Assembly: GCF_016863515.1 (NCBI RefSeq)
Contig: NZ_BOPA01000033.1
Span: 1-64,000 of the forward strand
Length of the DNA stretch: 64,000 bases
Direction: 5' to 3'
DNA from: Micromonospora gifhornensis
GTDB lineage: Bacteria; Actinomycetota; Actinomycetes; Mycobacteriales; Micromonosporaceae
In this document: positions 25,139 to 33,857 of the stretch, piece after piece
How positions within the stretch are numbered: the stretch's first letter is position 1
How the letters are laid out: every line of letters starts with the position of its first letter
Position numbers and translations under genes: made by a program
Notes under the pieces: generated by a model
Databases searched by the model: none
Told to the model about the DNA's origin: nothing
What the model saw: only the letters and a program-made list of their open reading frames with translations

Positions 25139-28100
25139 TCAGGCGCGTAGGCGCAGACCGCGCGGGGTGGCCCGGAAGCCGGCGGCGGTGAGCGCGTCGT
25201 GCAGCGCAGAGGTGCGTACCGCCTCGCCGTCGGCCCGTTCCACCGAGATCGGCCCCAACGCGCCGGAACCGACGGCGTCGGCCAGGGCCTTCCCGGCACC
25301 GGCCAGCGCGTCGGCGTCGTCGGTGAAGGAGAGGATGGTCCGCCCACCCCGCTCCACGTAGAGCACCAGGTCACCGGCGACCAGCACCACCAGGGCACCG
25401 GCCTTGCGGCCGGCCCGGTGGCCGGTGGCCGGTGCCGCCGCGTCGCCGGAGTCGACCACCCGTTCCGGCCAGGGCAACGCTGCACCGTACGGGTTGGCCG
25501 GGTCGGTGGCGGCCAGCAGCACGGCCGGGCCACCACGGGCCGGCGTGGCGTCCAGCGTCTCGGCCAGGGCGCGGATCCGGTCCACCGCGCCGGGCACGGC
25601 GAACTGTGCCGCGCCGAGCCCGTCGACGAAGTAGCCACGTCGGGCGGCACCGCGTTCCTCCAGCGCGGCAAGCACCGGGTAGACCGCGGCGAAGCCACCG
25701 GACACCTGCTCGGCCACGACCGCTCCCCGGGTGAGCACGCCGTGTCGTTCCAGCAGCACGTCGGCCAGGGCGGCGGCCCGCCGCGTCGGGTCGACGTCGC
25801 GTTCCGGCAACCGGGACCACCGACCGGCCACCGTCGGTGGACCGCCCCGGCTGGGCAGCGCCACCCGCCCTGGGCGTCGGTAGCGGCCGCGTGTCGCCGC
25901 CGGTCGGGCCCGGTGCGCGCCGCCACCGCCGAGCACCGTCCGCAGCGGCGCCAGGGTGTCGTTGGTGAGGTGCCCGGCCCAGACCAGATCCCAGACGACC
26001 GTGGTCAACTCGGCGTCGTCGGTGGCACCGACCCGGTCGGACAGTGCCCGGAAGAACAACGCCTGACCGTCGCCGAGGGCGTCGAGCACCGCGTCGTGCA
26101 GGGGAGTACGCGCCAGTGCGTCGTCCGGCGGGGGCAGCAGCAGCGGCGCGACGTCGGCGTAGGCGAGGGTGACCCAACCGTCTCCGCCGGCGATCGCACC
26201 GGCACCGGCCCACACGACCTCGCCGCTGGCGCACAGTTCGTCGAGCAACGCGGGAGAGTAGTCGGCCACCCGGACCGGGAGCACCAGCCGCTCCAGCGCC
26301 GACGCCGGCATCGACACGCCCTGCAACTGCTCCACGACGGAGGCCACCGCCTCCACGCCCCGGGCCGACGAGCCGACCTGTTGCCACCGGGGCAGGAAGG
26401 TGGCGAGGGCGCGGGGCGGCACCGGCTCGATCTCCCGACGCAGCGCCGCGAGGGAGCGGCGGCGTAGCAGCCGCAGCACCTCCGCGTCGCACCACTGGGT
26501 GCCGACGCTGTCCGGGGTGAACTCGCCGGAGACCACCCGCCCGGTGGCGGCCAGCCGGCGCAGCGCCTGCTCCACCACGAAGACCCCCAGGCCGAACCGG
26601 GCCGCGCAACTGGCCGCCGGGAACGGACCGTGGGTGCGGGCGTACCGGGCGACCAGGTCGCCGAGCGGGTCGGCCACCGGTTCGAGGTACGCCTGCGCCA
26701 CTCCCACCGGCAGCGCCACCCCGAGCGCGTCCCGCAGCCGACCGGCGTCCTCCACGACCACCCAGCGGTCCTGCCCGGCGATGCGTACCCGCAGCACCCG
26801 GCGGCCGGCGGCCAGATCGGTCAGCCAGTCCACCGGCACGCCACGCTCGGCCAACTCCTCGGCGCTCAGGTCGCCGAGCTGGCGCAGCAGCTCGACCACG
26901 TCCTCCGCGTCGCGGGGTCGGCGCTGCGGGGTCAGCCAGCGCAGCTGCCGCTCGGATTCGGTGAGCACCGCCGGGTCGAGCAACTCGCGCAGGTCGACCC
27001 GGCCGAGCAGCTCACCGAGCAGGGCCGAATCCAGGGCCAGGGCCGCGGCGCGGCGCTCGGCGAGTGGGGCGTCGCCCTCGTAGAGGAAGGCGCCGACGTA
27101 CCCGAAGAGCAGGGAGCGGGCGAACGGCGACGGTCGGGTCGTCTCCACCTCGACCAGGCGTACCCGGCGGCCGGCGAGGTCGCGCATCACCTGCACCAGG
27201 GCGGGCACGTCGAAGACGTCCTGGAGGCATTCCCGGGCCGCCTCCAGGGTGACCGGGAAGTCGGCGTACTCGCGGGCGACGTCGAGCAGTTGCGCGGCGC
27301 GTTGCCGCTGCTGCCACAGCGGCTGCCGGCGGCGGGGGTCCCGGCGGGGCAGCAGCAGCGCGCGTGCCGCGCACTCCCGGAACCGGGCGGCGAACAGCGC
27401 CGAGGTGCCGACCGACTCCTCCACCAGCTGCGCGATCTCGTCGGGATCGAAGGCCACCACGTCGGCGCCGGGTGGGCTGTCGGCGGTGTCCGGCAGGCGT
27501 ACGACGATGCCGTCGTCGGAGGGCAGGACCTGGGCGTCCAGGCCGTGGCGTTCGCCGAGTCGACGGGCGACGGCCAGCGCCCACGGTGCGTTCACCCGGG
27601 CGCCGAGGACGCTGTGCACGGCCAGCCGCCAGTCGCCCAGCTCGTCGCGGAACCGCTCGACCACCACCGTCCGGTCGTCCGGCAACGCGCGGGTCGCGGC
27701 CTGCTGTTCGCGCAGGTACGCCAGCAGGTTGCCGGCGGCCCAATCGTCCAACCCGGTGGCCCGCAGCGCCGCCGTGGCCTGCTCGTCGCCGTGACGCAGC
27801 AGGGTCCGGATCCGGGCCCCGATCGCCCGGCCCAGCTCCACCGGGCGGCCCGGCTGGTCGCCCTTCCAGAACGGCATCTTGGCCGCCTGCCCGGGCGCGG
27901 GGGAGACCAGCACCCGGTCCGGGGTGATCTCCTCGATCCGCCAGGAGGAGGAGCCGAGCAGGAAGACGTCGCCGACCCGGGACTCGTAGACCATCTCCTC
28001 GTCCAGCTCGCCGACCCGGGCGGCGCGTTGCGCGCCGGCCAGGAAGACGCCGAACAGCCCTCGGTCGGGAATGGTGCCGCCGCTGGTCACCGCGAGTCGC

Positions 28101-29722
28101 TGCGCGCCCGGCCGACCGGTCAGCACGTCGGTGGCGCGATCCCAGACCAGCCGGGGACGCAACTCCGCGAAGGCGGTCGACGGGTAGCGCCCGGAGAGCA
28201 TGTCGAGCACGGCGTGCAGGGCCGAGTCGGGCAGCTCGGCGAAGGGTGCCGCCCGGCGCACCACCGCGGCCAGGTCCCCGACCCGCCACTGGTCCAGCGC
28301 GACCATCGCGACGATCTGCTGGGCGAGCACGTCCAACGGATTGCGGGGATGGTGCAGCTCCTCGATGGTGGCCTCGCTCATCCGCTCGGCGACCACCGCA
28401 CAGGAGAGCAGGTCGCCCCGGTGCTTGGGCAGCACCACGCCGCGCGACACCGCGCCGACCTGGTGCCCGGCCCGGCCGACCCGCTGCAGACCGGCGGCGA
28501 CGCTCGGCGGTGCCTCGATCTGCACCACCAGGTCGACCGAGCCCATGTCGATGCCGAGTTCGAGGCTGGAGGTGGCGACCACGGCGGGCAACTGACCCGC
28601 CTTGAGCGACTCCTCGATGTGCCGGCGTTCCTCCCGGGAGACGCTGCCGTGATGCGCCCGGGCGATCACCGGCGGGGCGCCGGTCACCGCACCGGCCTGA
28701 GCCATCATCAGCGCCGGGGTGCGGTGGGCGCCGGTCGGTGCCGTCGGCGACTCGCCCACCGGCTGCTCGGCGGCGAGTTCGTTGAGCCGGGCACAGAGCC
28801 GCTCGGCGCTGCGGCGGGAGTTGGTGAAGACGATTGTCGAACGGTGGGCCTGGATCAGGGCGTAGACGCGCTCCTCCAGAGCGGGCCAGATCGACGCGGT
28901 GCGCGGACCGCCCAGCTCGTCCCCGGGGGCTGGTGCCTCGTCGAGGCGGGTCATGTCCTCCACCGGCACCTGGACGCTGACCTCGATCGTCTTGGCGCTG
29001 ATCGGGGCGACGACCTCGACCGGGCGGGCACCGCCGAGGAACCGGGCACACTCGTCGACCGGTCGGACCGTCGCGGAGAGCCCGATCCGCTGCGCCGCCG
29101 CCGGCAACAGCTCGTCGAGCCGCTCCAGGGACAGCGCCAGGTGCGCGCCGCGTTTGGTGCCGGCCACCGCGTGCACCTCGTCCACGATCACCGTCTCGAC
29201 GCCGCGCAGCGAGTCGCGTGCCGCCGAGGTCAGCAGCAGGAACAGCGACTCCGGGGTGGTGATGAGGATGTCCGGTGGGGTACGGGCGAAGGCCCGGCGT
29301 TCGTCGGCCGGGGTGTCGCCGGTACGCATCCCGACGGTGATCTCCGGCGGGGGTAGCCCGAGCCGGCTGGCGGCCTGCCGGATGCCCGCCAGCGGGGTGC
29401 GGAGATTGCGTTCGACGTCGACCGCGAGCGCCTTGAGCGGGCTGACGTAGAGCACCCGGCACCGGTGTCGGGGATCGGCCGGGGCGGGCTCGCGGGCCAG
29501 CCGGTCGAGCGACCAGAGGAACGCGGCGAGGGTCTTGCCGGACCCGGTCGGTGCCACGACCAGAGCGTTGCGGCCCGCGGCGACCGCCGTCCAGGCACCC
29601 GCCTGGGCGGCCGTCGGCGCCTCGAAGGCGGCGCTGAACCACTCCCGGGTCGCCGCACCGAAACGGGGGAGCGTCGAGTCGCCCGTCGGTGCTGCGCTGG
29701 AGTCCACCAGCCCATCCTGCAC
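25139..29722 (-). CDS. lhr: Lhr-type ATP-dependent DNA helicase
   Basis: This is a Large helicase-related protein of 1527 residues, a superfamily 2, 3'-5' DNA (and RNA:DNA) helicase linked to DNA repair in mycobacteria. The N-terminal helicase core has Walker A APTGSGKT (57-64), SPLKALAVDVERNL, GMRTGDTPADER, the DEVH box (181-184), LSAT, and motif VI VGRAGHQVG. These are followed by the Lhr winged helix and beta-barrel domain and a long C-terminal Lhr-CTD (about 870-1527) typical of the full-length actinobacterial form. The start is a GTG. It is divergent from the 29898 gene through an unusually AT-rich 175-bp gap. Confidence 0.94.
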   Translation of the reverse strand: MQDGLVDSSAAPTGDSTLPRFGAATREWFSAAFEAPTAAQAGAWTAVAAGRNALVVAPTGSGKTLAAFLWSLDRLAREPAPADPRHRCRVLYVSPLKALAVDVERNLRTPLAGIRQAASRLGLPPPEITVGMRTGDTPADERRAFARTPPDILITTPESLFLLLTSAARDSLRGVETVIVDEVHAVAGTKRGAHLALSLERLDELLPAAAQRIGLSATVRPVDECARFLGGARPVEVVAPISAKTIEVSVQVPVEDMTRLDEAPAPGDELGGPRTASIWPALEERVYALIQAHRSTIVFTNSRRSAERLCARLNELAAEQPVGESPTAPTGAHRTPALMMAQAGAVTGAPPVIARAHHGSVSREERRHIEESLKAGQLPAVVATSSLELGIDMGSVDLVVQIEAPPSVAAGLQRVGRAGHQVGAVSRGVVLPKHRGDLLSCAVVAERMSEATIEELHHPRNPLDVLAQQIVAMVALDQWRVGDLAAVVRRAAPFAELPDSALHAVLDMLSGRYPSTAFAELRPRLVWDRATDVLTGRPGAQRLAVTSGGTIPDRGLFGVFLAGAQRAARVGELDEEMVYESRVGDVFLLGSSSWRIEEITPDRVLVSPAPGQAAKMPFWKGDQPGRPVELGRAIGARIRTLLRHGDEQATAALRATGLDDWAAGNLLAYLREQQAATRALPDDRTVVVERFRDELGDWRLAVHSVLGARVNAPWALAVARRLGERHGLDAQVLPSDDGIVVRLPDTADSPPGADVVAFDPDEIAQLVEESVGTSALFAARFRECAARALLLPRRDPRRRQPLWQQRQRAAQLLDVAREYADFPVTLEAARECLQDVFDVPALVQVMRDLAGRRVRLVEVETTRPSPFARSLLFGYVGAFLYEGDAPLAERRAAALALDSALLGELLGRVDLRELLDPAVLTESERQLRWLTPQRRPRDAEDVVELLRQLGDLSAEELAERGVPVDWLTDLAAGRRVLRVRIAGQDRWVVVEDAGRLRDALGVALPVGVAQAYLEPVADPLGDLVARYARTHGPFPAASCAARFGLGVFVVEQALRRLAATGRVVSGEFTPDSVGTQWCDAEVLRLLRRRSLAALRREIEPVPPRALATFLPRWQQVGSSARGVEAVASVVEQLQGVSMPASALERLVLPVRVADYSPALLDELCASGEVVWAGAGAIAGGDGWVTLAYADVAPLLLPPPDDALARTPLHDAVLDALGDGQALFFRALSDRVGATDDAELTTVVWDLVWAGHLTNDTLAPLRTVLGGGGAHRARPAATRGRYRRPGRVALPSRGGPPTVAGRWSRLPERDVDPTRRAAALADVLLERHGVLTRGAVVAEQVSGGFAAVYPVLAALEERGAARRGYFVDGLGAAQFAVPGAVDRIRALAETLDATPARGGPAVLLAATDPANPYGAALPWPERVVDSGDAAAPATGHRAGRKAGALVVLVAGDLVLYVERGGRTILSFTDDADALAGAGKALADAVGSGALGPISVERADGEAVRTSALHDALTAAGFRATPRGLRLRA

Positions 29723-29767
29723 CGAGGCACCGACAGACGCGGACCGGCACCGGGGGCAAACTGAGGA

Positions 29768-29860
29768 GATTAGGGGGTTATTAAAAGGCTCATCGCTGTT
29801 TGAGCGCTTAATCCGTTAAGTCTTACTTAACTGCTTGCTTGTGGCAGGCAACATAAAGTA
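29768..29860. promoter_or_regulatory. AT-rich divergent promoter region with palindromes
   Basis: This is the most AT-rich stretch of the neighbourhood, between lhr and the 29898 gene. It contains TTGAGCGCTTAA (29800-29811), a perfect TTAAGT-CTT-ACTTAA palindrome (29816-29830), and a TAATCT -10-like box on the minus strand (29773-29768) facing lhr. The palindromes look like operators; the regulator is unknown. Confidence 0.4.
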
Positions 29861-29897
29861 ACTTCACCCGCGGCGTGCTGAGCGGGGAGGAGGTCGG

Positions 29898-30257
29898 ATG
29901 GCCGTCGAGCAGCGGGGCCCAGGATCCGGCACCGACGTTCTGATCCGCAAGGTCGACAGTCGGGTCGTCGCTCTGCGTGCCGGGCTGCGTGGCCCCGACC
30001 TCGAGTTGGCCGAACGGCTCGCCAGCTGCCTGCGGGAGCTGGTCGTCGTCACCGCACAGGCCAGCGCCGCCGACCGGGCACAGGTGCGGGTCGCCGTGCA
30101 CTACTTCGTGCTGCGTCGGGAGAGTCGGGGCCGACTGCTCTCCGTCCGCTCCCTGACCGCCACCCAGCGGCTGGTGAACGAGGCGGCGCGGCGCATCGGC
30201 CGGCCGGATCTGATGGTGGAGCCCGCGCGCGACCCGGCGCGGCCCTCGCACAGCTGA
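29898..30257 (+). CDS. Small hypothetical protein
   Basis: This 119-residue soluble protein has a good GAGGAGG ribosome site 6 nt before the ATG. The centre (about residues 15-105) is helical and rich in Arg and Leu with a VAVHYFVLRRESRGRL stretch; there are no Cys motifs, signal or membrane segment. I do not recognise the family. It looks like a short conserved actinobacterial protein rather than a fragment. It is separated from lhr by an AT-rich palindromic promoter region, and followed by a 21-bp direct repeat and a hairpin terminator. The role is unknown; control of its own divergent promoter cannot be excluded, although no clear HTH is visible. Confidence 0.65.
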   Translation: MAVEQRGPGSGTDVLIRKVDSRVVALRAGLRGPDLELAERLASCLRELVVVTAQASAADRAQVRVAVHYFVLRRESRGRLLSVRSLTATQRLVNEAARRIGRPDLMVEPARDPARPSHS

Positions 30258-30282
30258 CCGCGCGCCACCGGCCACCACCAGC

Positions 30283-30328
30283 GCACCGCGTCCGACGCGC
30301 AGCACCCGCACCGCGTCCGACGCGCAGC
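30283..30328. repeat. Two exact 21-bp direct repeats
   Basis: The same 21-bp unit (beginning GCACCGCGTCCG and ending GCGCAGC) occurs at 30283-30303 and 30308-30328 with a 4-bp spacer, just downstream of the 29898 gene. It may be a local duplication or a paired binding site in the mrp upstream region. Confidence 0.7.
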
Positions 30329-30334
30329 CGGCGT

Positions 30335-30360
30335 CGTGCCACCGCAGCGGCGGTGGCACG
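30335..30360 (+). terminator. Terminator hairpin after the 29898 gene
   Basis: A perfect 11-bp stem CGTGCCACCGC with its complement at 30350-30360 and a 4-nt AGCG loop, without a U-tract. Confidence 0.65.
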
Positions 30361-30515
30361 GCTGGCCGAGGACCGTCATGCCATTGCGGCAAGGTGCATC
30401 AGATATGGGGCTTTTTCGCCAAAGTCGCCTGGCTTGCGGTGAAACTATCGTCTGATCCCTCTTAGGCGCCAGCACGCGAAAAGGGCGCCGCTGCCCCACC
30501 TCGACGGGAGCGCGC

Positions 30516-33356
30516 GTGCTCGTACTGCTGACCCTGCACCTGACGGCAGCCATCGTGGCGCCGCTACTGGTGCGTCGGTGGGGACCGCGTGCCTGCTACC
30601 CGCTGGCCCTGGCACCCGCCGCCGCGTTCGGGTGGGCGTTGGTGCGTACGCCGGACGTGGCGCACGGCGGCGCGGTGGTCGAGACGTACCCGTGGATCTC
30701 GCAGTTGGGGTTGGACCTGGCGCTGCGGATGACCACCCTGTCCTGGCTGATGACGCTGCTGGTCGGCGGTGTCGGCGCGGTGGTGCTGGTCTACAGCGCG
30801 CGCTACCTGCCGGCGGACGCCGTCGGCACGGCCCAGTACGCCGCCGTCATGGTCGGCTTCGCCGGGGCGATGCTCGGGCTCGTCCTCGCCGACGACCTGC
30901 TCCTGCTCTACGTCTGCTGGGAACTGACCACCGTCCTGTCGTACCTGCTGATCGGGCACAGCGCCGAGCGGCGTTCGGCCCGCTGGGCGGCGGGTCAGGC
31001 GTTGATCCTGACCACGCTCGGTGGCCTGGCCATGCTTGTCGGGTTCATCATGCTCGGCCACCACGCCGGCACCTACCGTTGGTCGGAGATCGCCGCGCGC
31101 CCGTTGCCCGAGGGCACGTACCTGGTGGTTGCGGTGCTGCTGATCCTGCTCGGCGCGTTGTCCAAGTCGGCGCTGCTGCCGTTCACCTCGTGGCTGCCGG
31201 TGGCGATGGCGGCGCCGACACCGGTGAGCGCGTACCTGCACGCCGCGGCGATGGTGAAGGCGGGCGTCTATCTGCTCGGCCTGTTCGCCCCGGTGCTGGC
31301 CGGGGTCGCGCCGTGGCGACCGGTGGTGCTGGTCGCCGGGCTGGCCACCATGGTGATCGGCGGCTGGGCGGCGCTGCGGCAGCACGATCTGAAGCTGCTG
31401 CTCGCCTACGGCACGGTCAGTCAACTCGGCCTGCTGGCGGTGACGATCGGCGTCGGTACCGCGGACGCCGCGCTGGCCGGCGTGGCGATGCTGGCCGCGC
31501 ACGCGCTGTTCAAGGCGACGCTGTTCCTCGTGGTCGGCGTGATCGACCACGGTGCCGGCACCCGGGACCTGCGCAAACTCTCCGGGCTGGGACGCGCCGC
31601 ACCGGTGCTGGCCGGCGTCGCCGTGCTCGCCGCCGCCTCCATGGCCGGCGTGCCGCCGTTGCTCGGGTTCGTGGCCAAGGAGGCGGTGTTCGCCGCGTTC
31701 ACCGACCGACCGGTGGTGTTGGCGGTGCTGGTCGTCGGCACCGTGCTCACCGTCGCCTACAGCCTCCGGTTCCTCTGGGGCGCCTTCGGCAGCCGCCCGG
31801 GGATCGCGCCGACCAGGCTGGGGCGGATCCCGCCGACGATGCTGCTGCCGCCGGCCGGACTGGCCCTCGTCGGGCTCGCCGCCGGGTTGGCCGCCGGCCC
31901 GGTCGACCACCTGCTGCGGCCGTACGCCGAGAGTTTCGGGCCCGTGCACGCGCACCTGGCGATCTGGTCGGGCCTCAACCTGGCGCTCGGACTGTCGGTG
32001 CTGGTCCTGGCCGGCGGCGCGGTGGTGTTCTGGTTGCGCCGTCCGCTGGCCCCCGCGCTGGCGCGGGTACGCGCGCCGGTCACCGGTCAGCAGGGGTACG
32101 AGTGGGTCACCCACCGCTTCGACCGGGTCGCGGTGGACGTCACAAGCGTCACCCAGCGGGGTTCGCTGCCGCAGTACCTCGGTCTGATCCTGCTGGTGCT
32201 GGCCGCCGTGCCCGGTGGTGTGCTGCTGTACATCCAGCCGTGGCAGTACCCGATCGCGCTGTGGCTGACGCCGGCCCAGCCGGTGGTGCTGGTGGTGATC
32301 AGCGTGGCGGCGCTCCTCGCCGTGGGCGCCCGTCGCCGGATGACCGCGATGCTGCTGGTCGGCATGACCGGCTACGGCACCGCGATGTTCTTCGTGCTGT
32401 ACGGCGCTCCCGATCTCGCGCTGACCCAGTTCCTGGTGGAGACCGTGACGATCGCGGTCTTCGTGCTGGTGCTGCGCCGCCTGCCGAAACGGTTCTCGGT
32501 GCGTCCGCTGTGGAGCAGCCGTTGGCTCCGACGGGGGATCGGGGCGATCGTGGGGCTGACCGTGGCCGGCCTCGCCGTCGCCGCCGCAACCGCCCGGCAC
32601 GCGCGCAGCATCTCGGAGGACTTCCCCCAGCTCGCCGTCGAGCAGGGACACGGCCGCAACGTGGTGAACGTGACGCTCGTCGACATCCGCGCCTGGGACA
32701 CCCTGGGTGAGTTGTCGGTCCTGGTGGTCGCCGCGACCGGGGTGGCCAGCCTGGTCTTCCAACGGTCCCGCACCGGCCCCCGGCCACGTCGACTGGACGT
32801 CGACCGGGGCGAGGTCCTCGCCGGTCGACCGGTCTGGCTGCGTGGCGGTGCCACCCTGCACGAGCGCAACCGTTCCCTGGTGCTGGAAGTGGTCACCCGG
32901 TTGATCTTCCACACCGCCGTGTTGTTCTCGTTCTACCTGCTGTTCTCCGGCCACAACGCGCCCGGCGGCGGCTTCTCCGGCGGGCTGGTCGCCAGCCTGG
33001 CGCTGACCATGCGGTACCTCGCCGGTGGTCGGTACGAACTGGCCGAGGCCGCGCCGGTCAACGCCGGCACCGTGCTCGGGGCCGGGTTGGCGGTGGCGGT
33101 CGGCGGCGCGTTGGCCAGCATGTTCGCCGGTGGCGAGGCGCTGGAGAGCGCCAAGATCGACTTCTGGTTGCCGCTGGTCGGCGACTTCTACCTGGTCACC
33201 TCGCTCTTCTTCGACGTCGGTGTCTACCTGGTGGTGATCGGGTTGGCGTTGGACGTGCTGCGCAGTCTCGGTGCCGAGGTCGACCGGAACATCGAATCCT
33301 CGGGCGGGCGGCCCGGGGTGCTCGCCGTCGAACGTGGGAGAGGGCGGCGCAGGTGA
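30516..33356 (+). CDS. mrpA: Na+/H+ antiporter subunit A with fused subunit B (MrpAB)
   Basis: This is the largest subunit of the Mrp multisubunit cation/proton antiporter, 946 residues with about 20 membrane helices. The N-terminal part is a NuoL/ND5-like proton channel (LLYVCWELTTVLSYLLIGH, LPFTSWLPVAMAAPTPVSAYLHAAAMVKAGVYL). A DUF4040-like and MrpB-like C-terminal part follows (FYLLFSGHNAPGGGFSGGLV at about 807-826). A separate mrpB gene is absent, so B function is supplied by this fusion, as in many actinobacteria. The start is a GTG. The stop overlaps mrpC (GTGA). The complex exports Na+ and supports pH homeostasis. Confidence 0.93.
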   Translation: MLVLLTLHLTAAIVAPLLVRRWGPRACYPLALAPAAAFGWALVRTPDVAHGGAVVETYPWISQLGLDLALRMTTLSWLMTLLVGGVGAVVLVYSARYLPADAVGTAQYAAVMVGFAGAMLGLVLADDLLLLYVCWELTTVLSYLLIGHSAERRSARWAAGQALILTTLGGLAMLVGFIMLGHHAGTYRWSEIAARPLPEGTYLVVAVLLILLGALSKSALLPFTSWLPVAMAAPTPVSAYLHAAAMVKAGVYLLGLFAPVLAGVAPWRPVVLVAGLATMVIGGWAALRQHDLKLLLAYGTVSQLGLLAVTIGVGTADAALAGVAMLAAHALFKATLFLVVGVIDHGAGTRDLRKLSGLGRAAPVLAGVAVLAAASMAGVPPLLGFVAKEAVFAAFTDRPVVLAVLVVGTVLTVAYSLRFLWGAFGSRPGIAPTRLGRIPPTMLLPPAGLALVGLAAGLAAGPVDHLLRPYAESFGPVHAHLAIWSGLNLALGLSVLVLAGGAVVFWLRRPLAPALARVRAPVTGQQGYEWVTHRFDRVAVDVTSVTQRGSLPQYLGLILLVLAAVPGGVLLYIQPWQYPIALWLTPAQPVVLVVISVAALLAVGARRRMTAMLLVGMTGYGTAMFFVLYGAPDLALTQFLVETVTIAVFVLVLRRLPKRFSVRPLWSSRWLRRGIGAIVGLTVAGLAVAAATARHARSISEDFPQLAVEQGHGRNVVNVTLVDIRAWDTLGELSVLVVAATGVASLVFQRSRTGPRPRRLDVDRGEVLAGRPVWLRGGATLHERNRSLVLEVVTRLIFHTAVLFSFYLLFSGHNAPGGGFSGGLVASLALTMRYLAGGRYELAEAAPVNAGTVLGAGLAVAVGGALASMFAGGEALESAKIDFWLPLVGDFYLVTSLFFDVGVYLVVIGLALDVLRSLGAEVDRNIESSGGRPGVLAVERGRGRRR

Positions 33357-33823
33357 CCGGTACCGGTGCGAACCTGGTGTCCTTCCTCGCGATCGGGATC
33401 CTCGTGGGGTGCGGCGTGACCCTGCTGCTGGAACGCAGCCTGAGCCGGGTTCTGCTCGGCGTCATCCTGATCAGCAACGGGATCAACCTGCTGATCATCT
33501 TCGGCGGACGGCCCGGCGGGGCGCCGGTGGCCGGGGTCACCGACCCGGCGGCGATGAGCGATGCGCTGCCGCAGGCCATGGTGCTCACCGCCATCGTGAT
33601 CACCTTCGGCTTCACCGCCTTCCTGCTGGCCATCAGCTACCGCAGTTGGTACCTGGACGGCGACGACGAGGTGCCCGACGACATCGAGGACCAGCGGATC
33701 AAGCAACGCGCCGCGCGCAAGGAGGTCTCGACCGTCGACTTCGGTGAGGAGCCACCGGAACTCGACCCCGAACAACTCGACGCGCCCGCACCCGGGCGGC
33801 GGCGCGGGGAGGGGCCGGGATGA
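33353..33823 (+). CDS. mrpC: Na+/H+ antiporter subunit C
   Basis: This NuoK-like subunit has 156 residues with three membrane helices (about 7-25, 29-50, 70-98). Typical features are GCGVTLLLERSLSRVLLGVILISNGINLLII and QAMVLTAIVITFGFTAFLLA. A 50-residue acidic C-terminal tail extends beyond the family's usual end. It starts with a GTG that overlaps the mrpA stop by 4 bp, arguing for coupled translation. Confidence 0.93.
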   Translation: MTGTGANLVSFLAIGILVGCGVTLLLERSLSRVLLGVILISNGINLLIIFGGRPGGAPVAGVTDPAAMSDALPQAMVLTAIVITFGFTAFLLAISYRSWYLDGDDEVPDDIEDQRIKQRAARKEVSTVDFGEEPPELDPEQLDAPAPGRRRGEGPG

Positions 33824-33857
33824 TCCGGTACGCGTCGAAGCCCGGCCGGAGCGGACG

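Noticed and set aside
26630..29356. 908-codon open frame opposite lhr
   Set aside because: Antisense shadow; the minus strand carries intact helicase motifs.
30564..32954. 796-codon minus-strand frame inside mrpA
   Set aside because: Composition is Gln/His/Arg/Gly-rich as expected of the complement of a membrane protein; mrpA motifs are clear.
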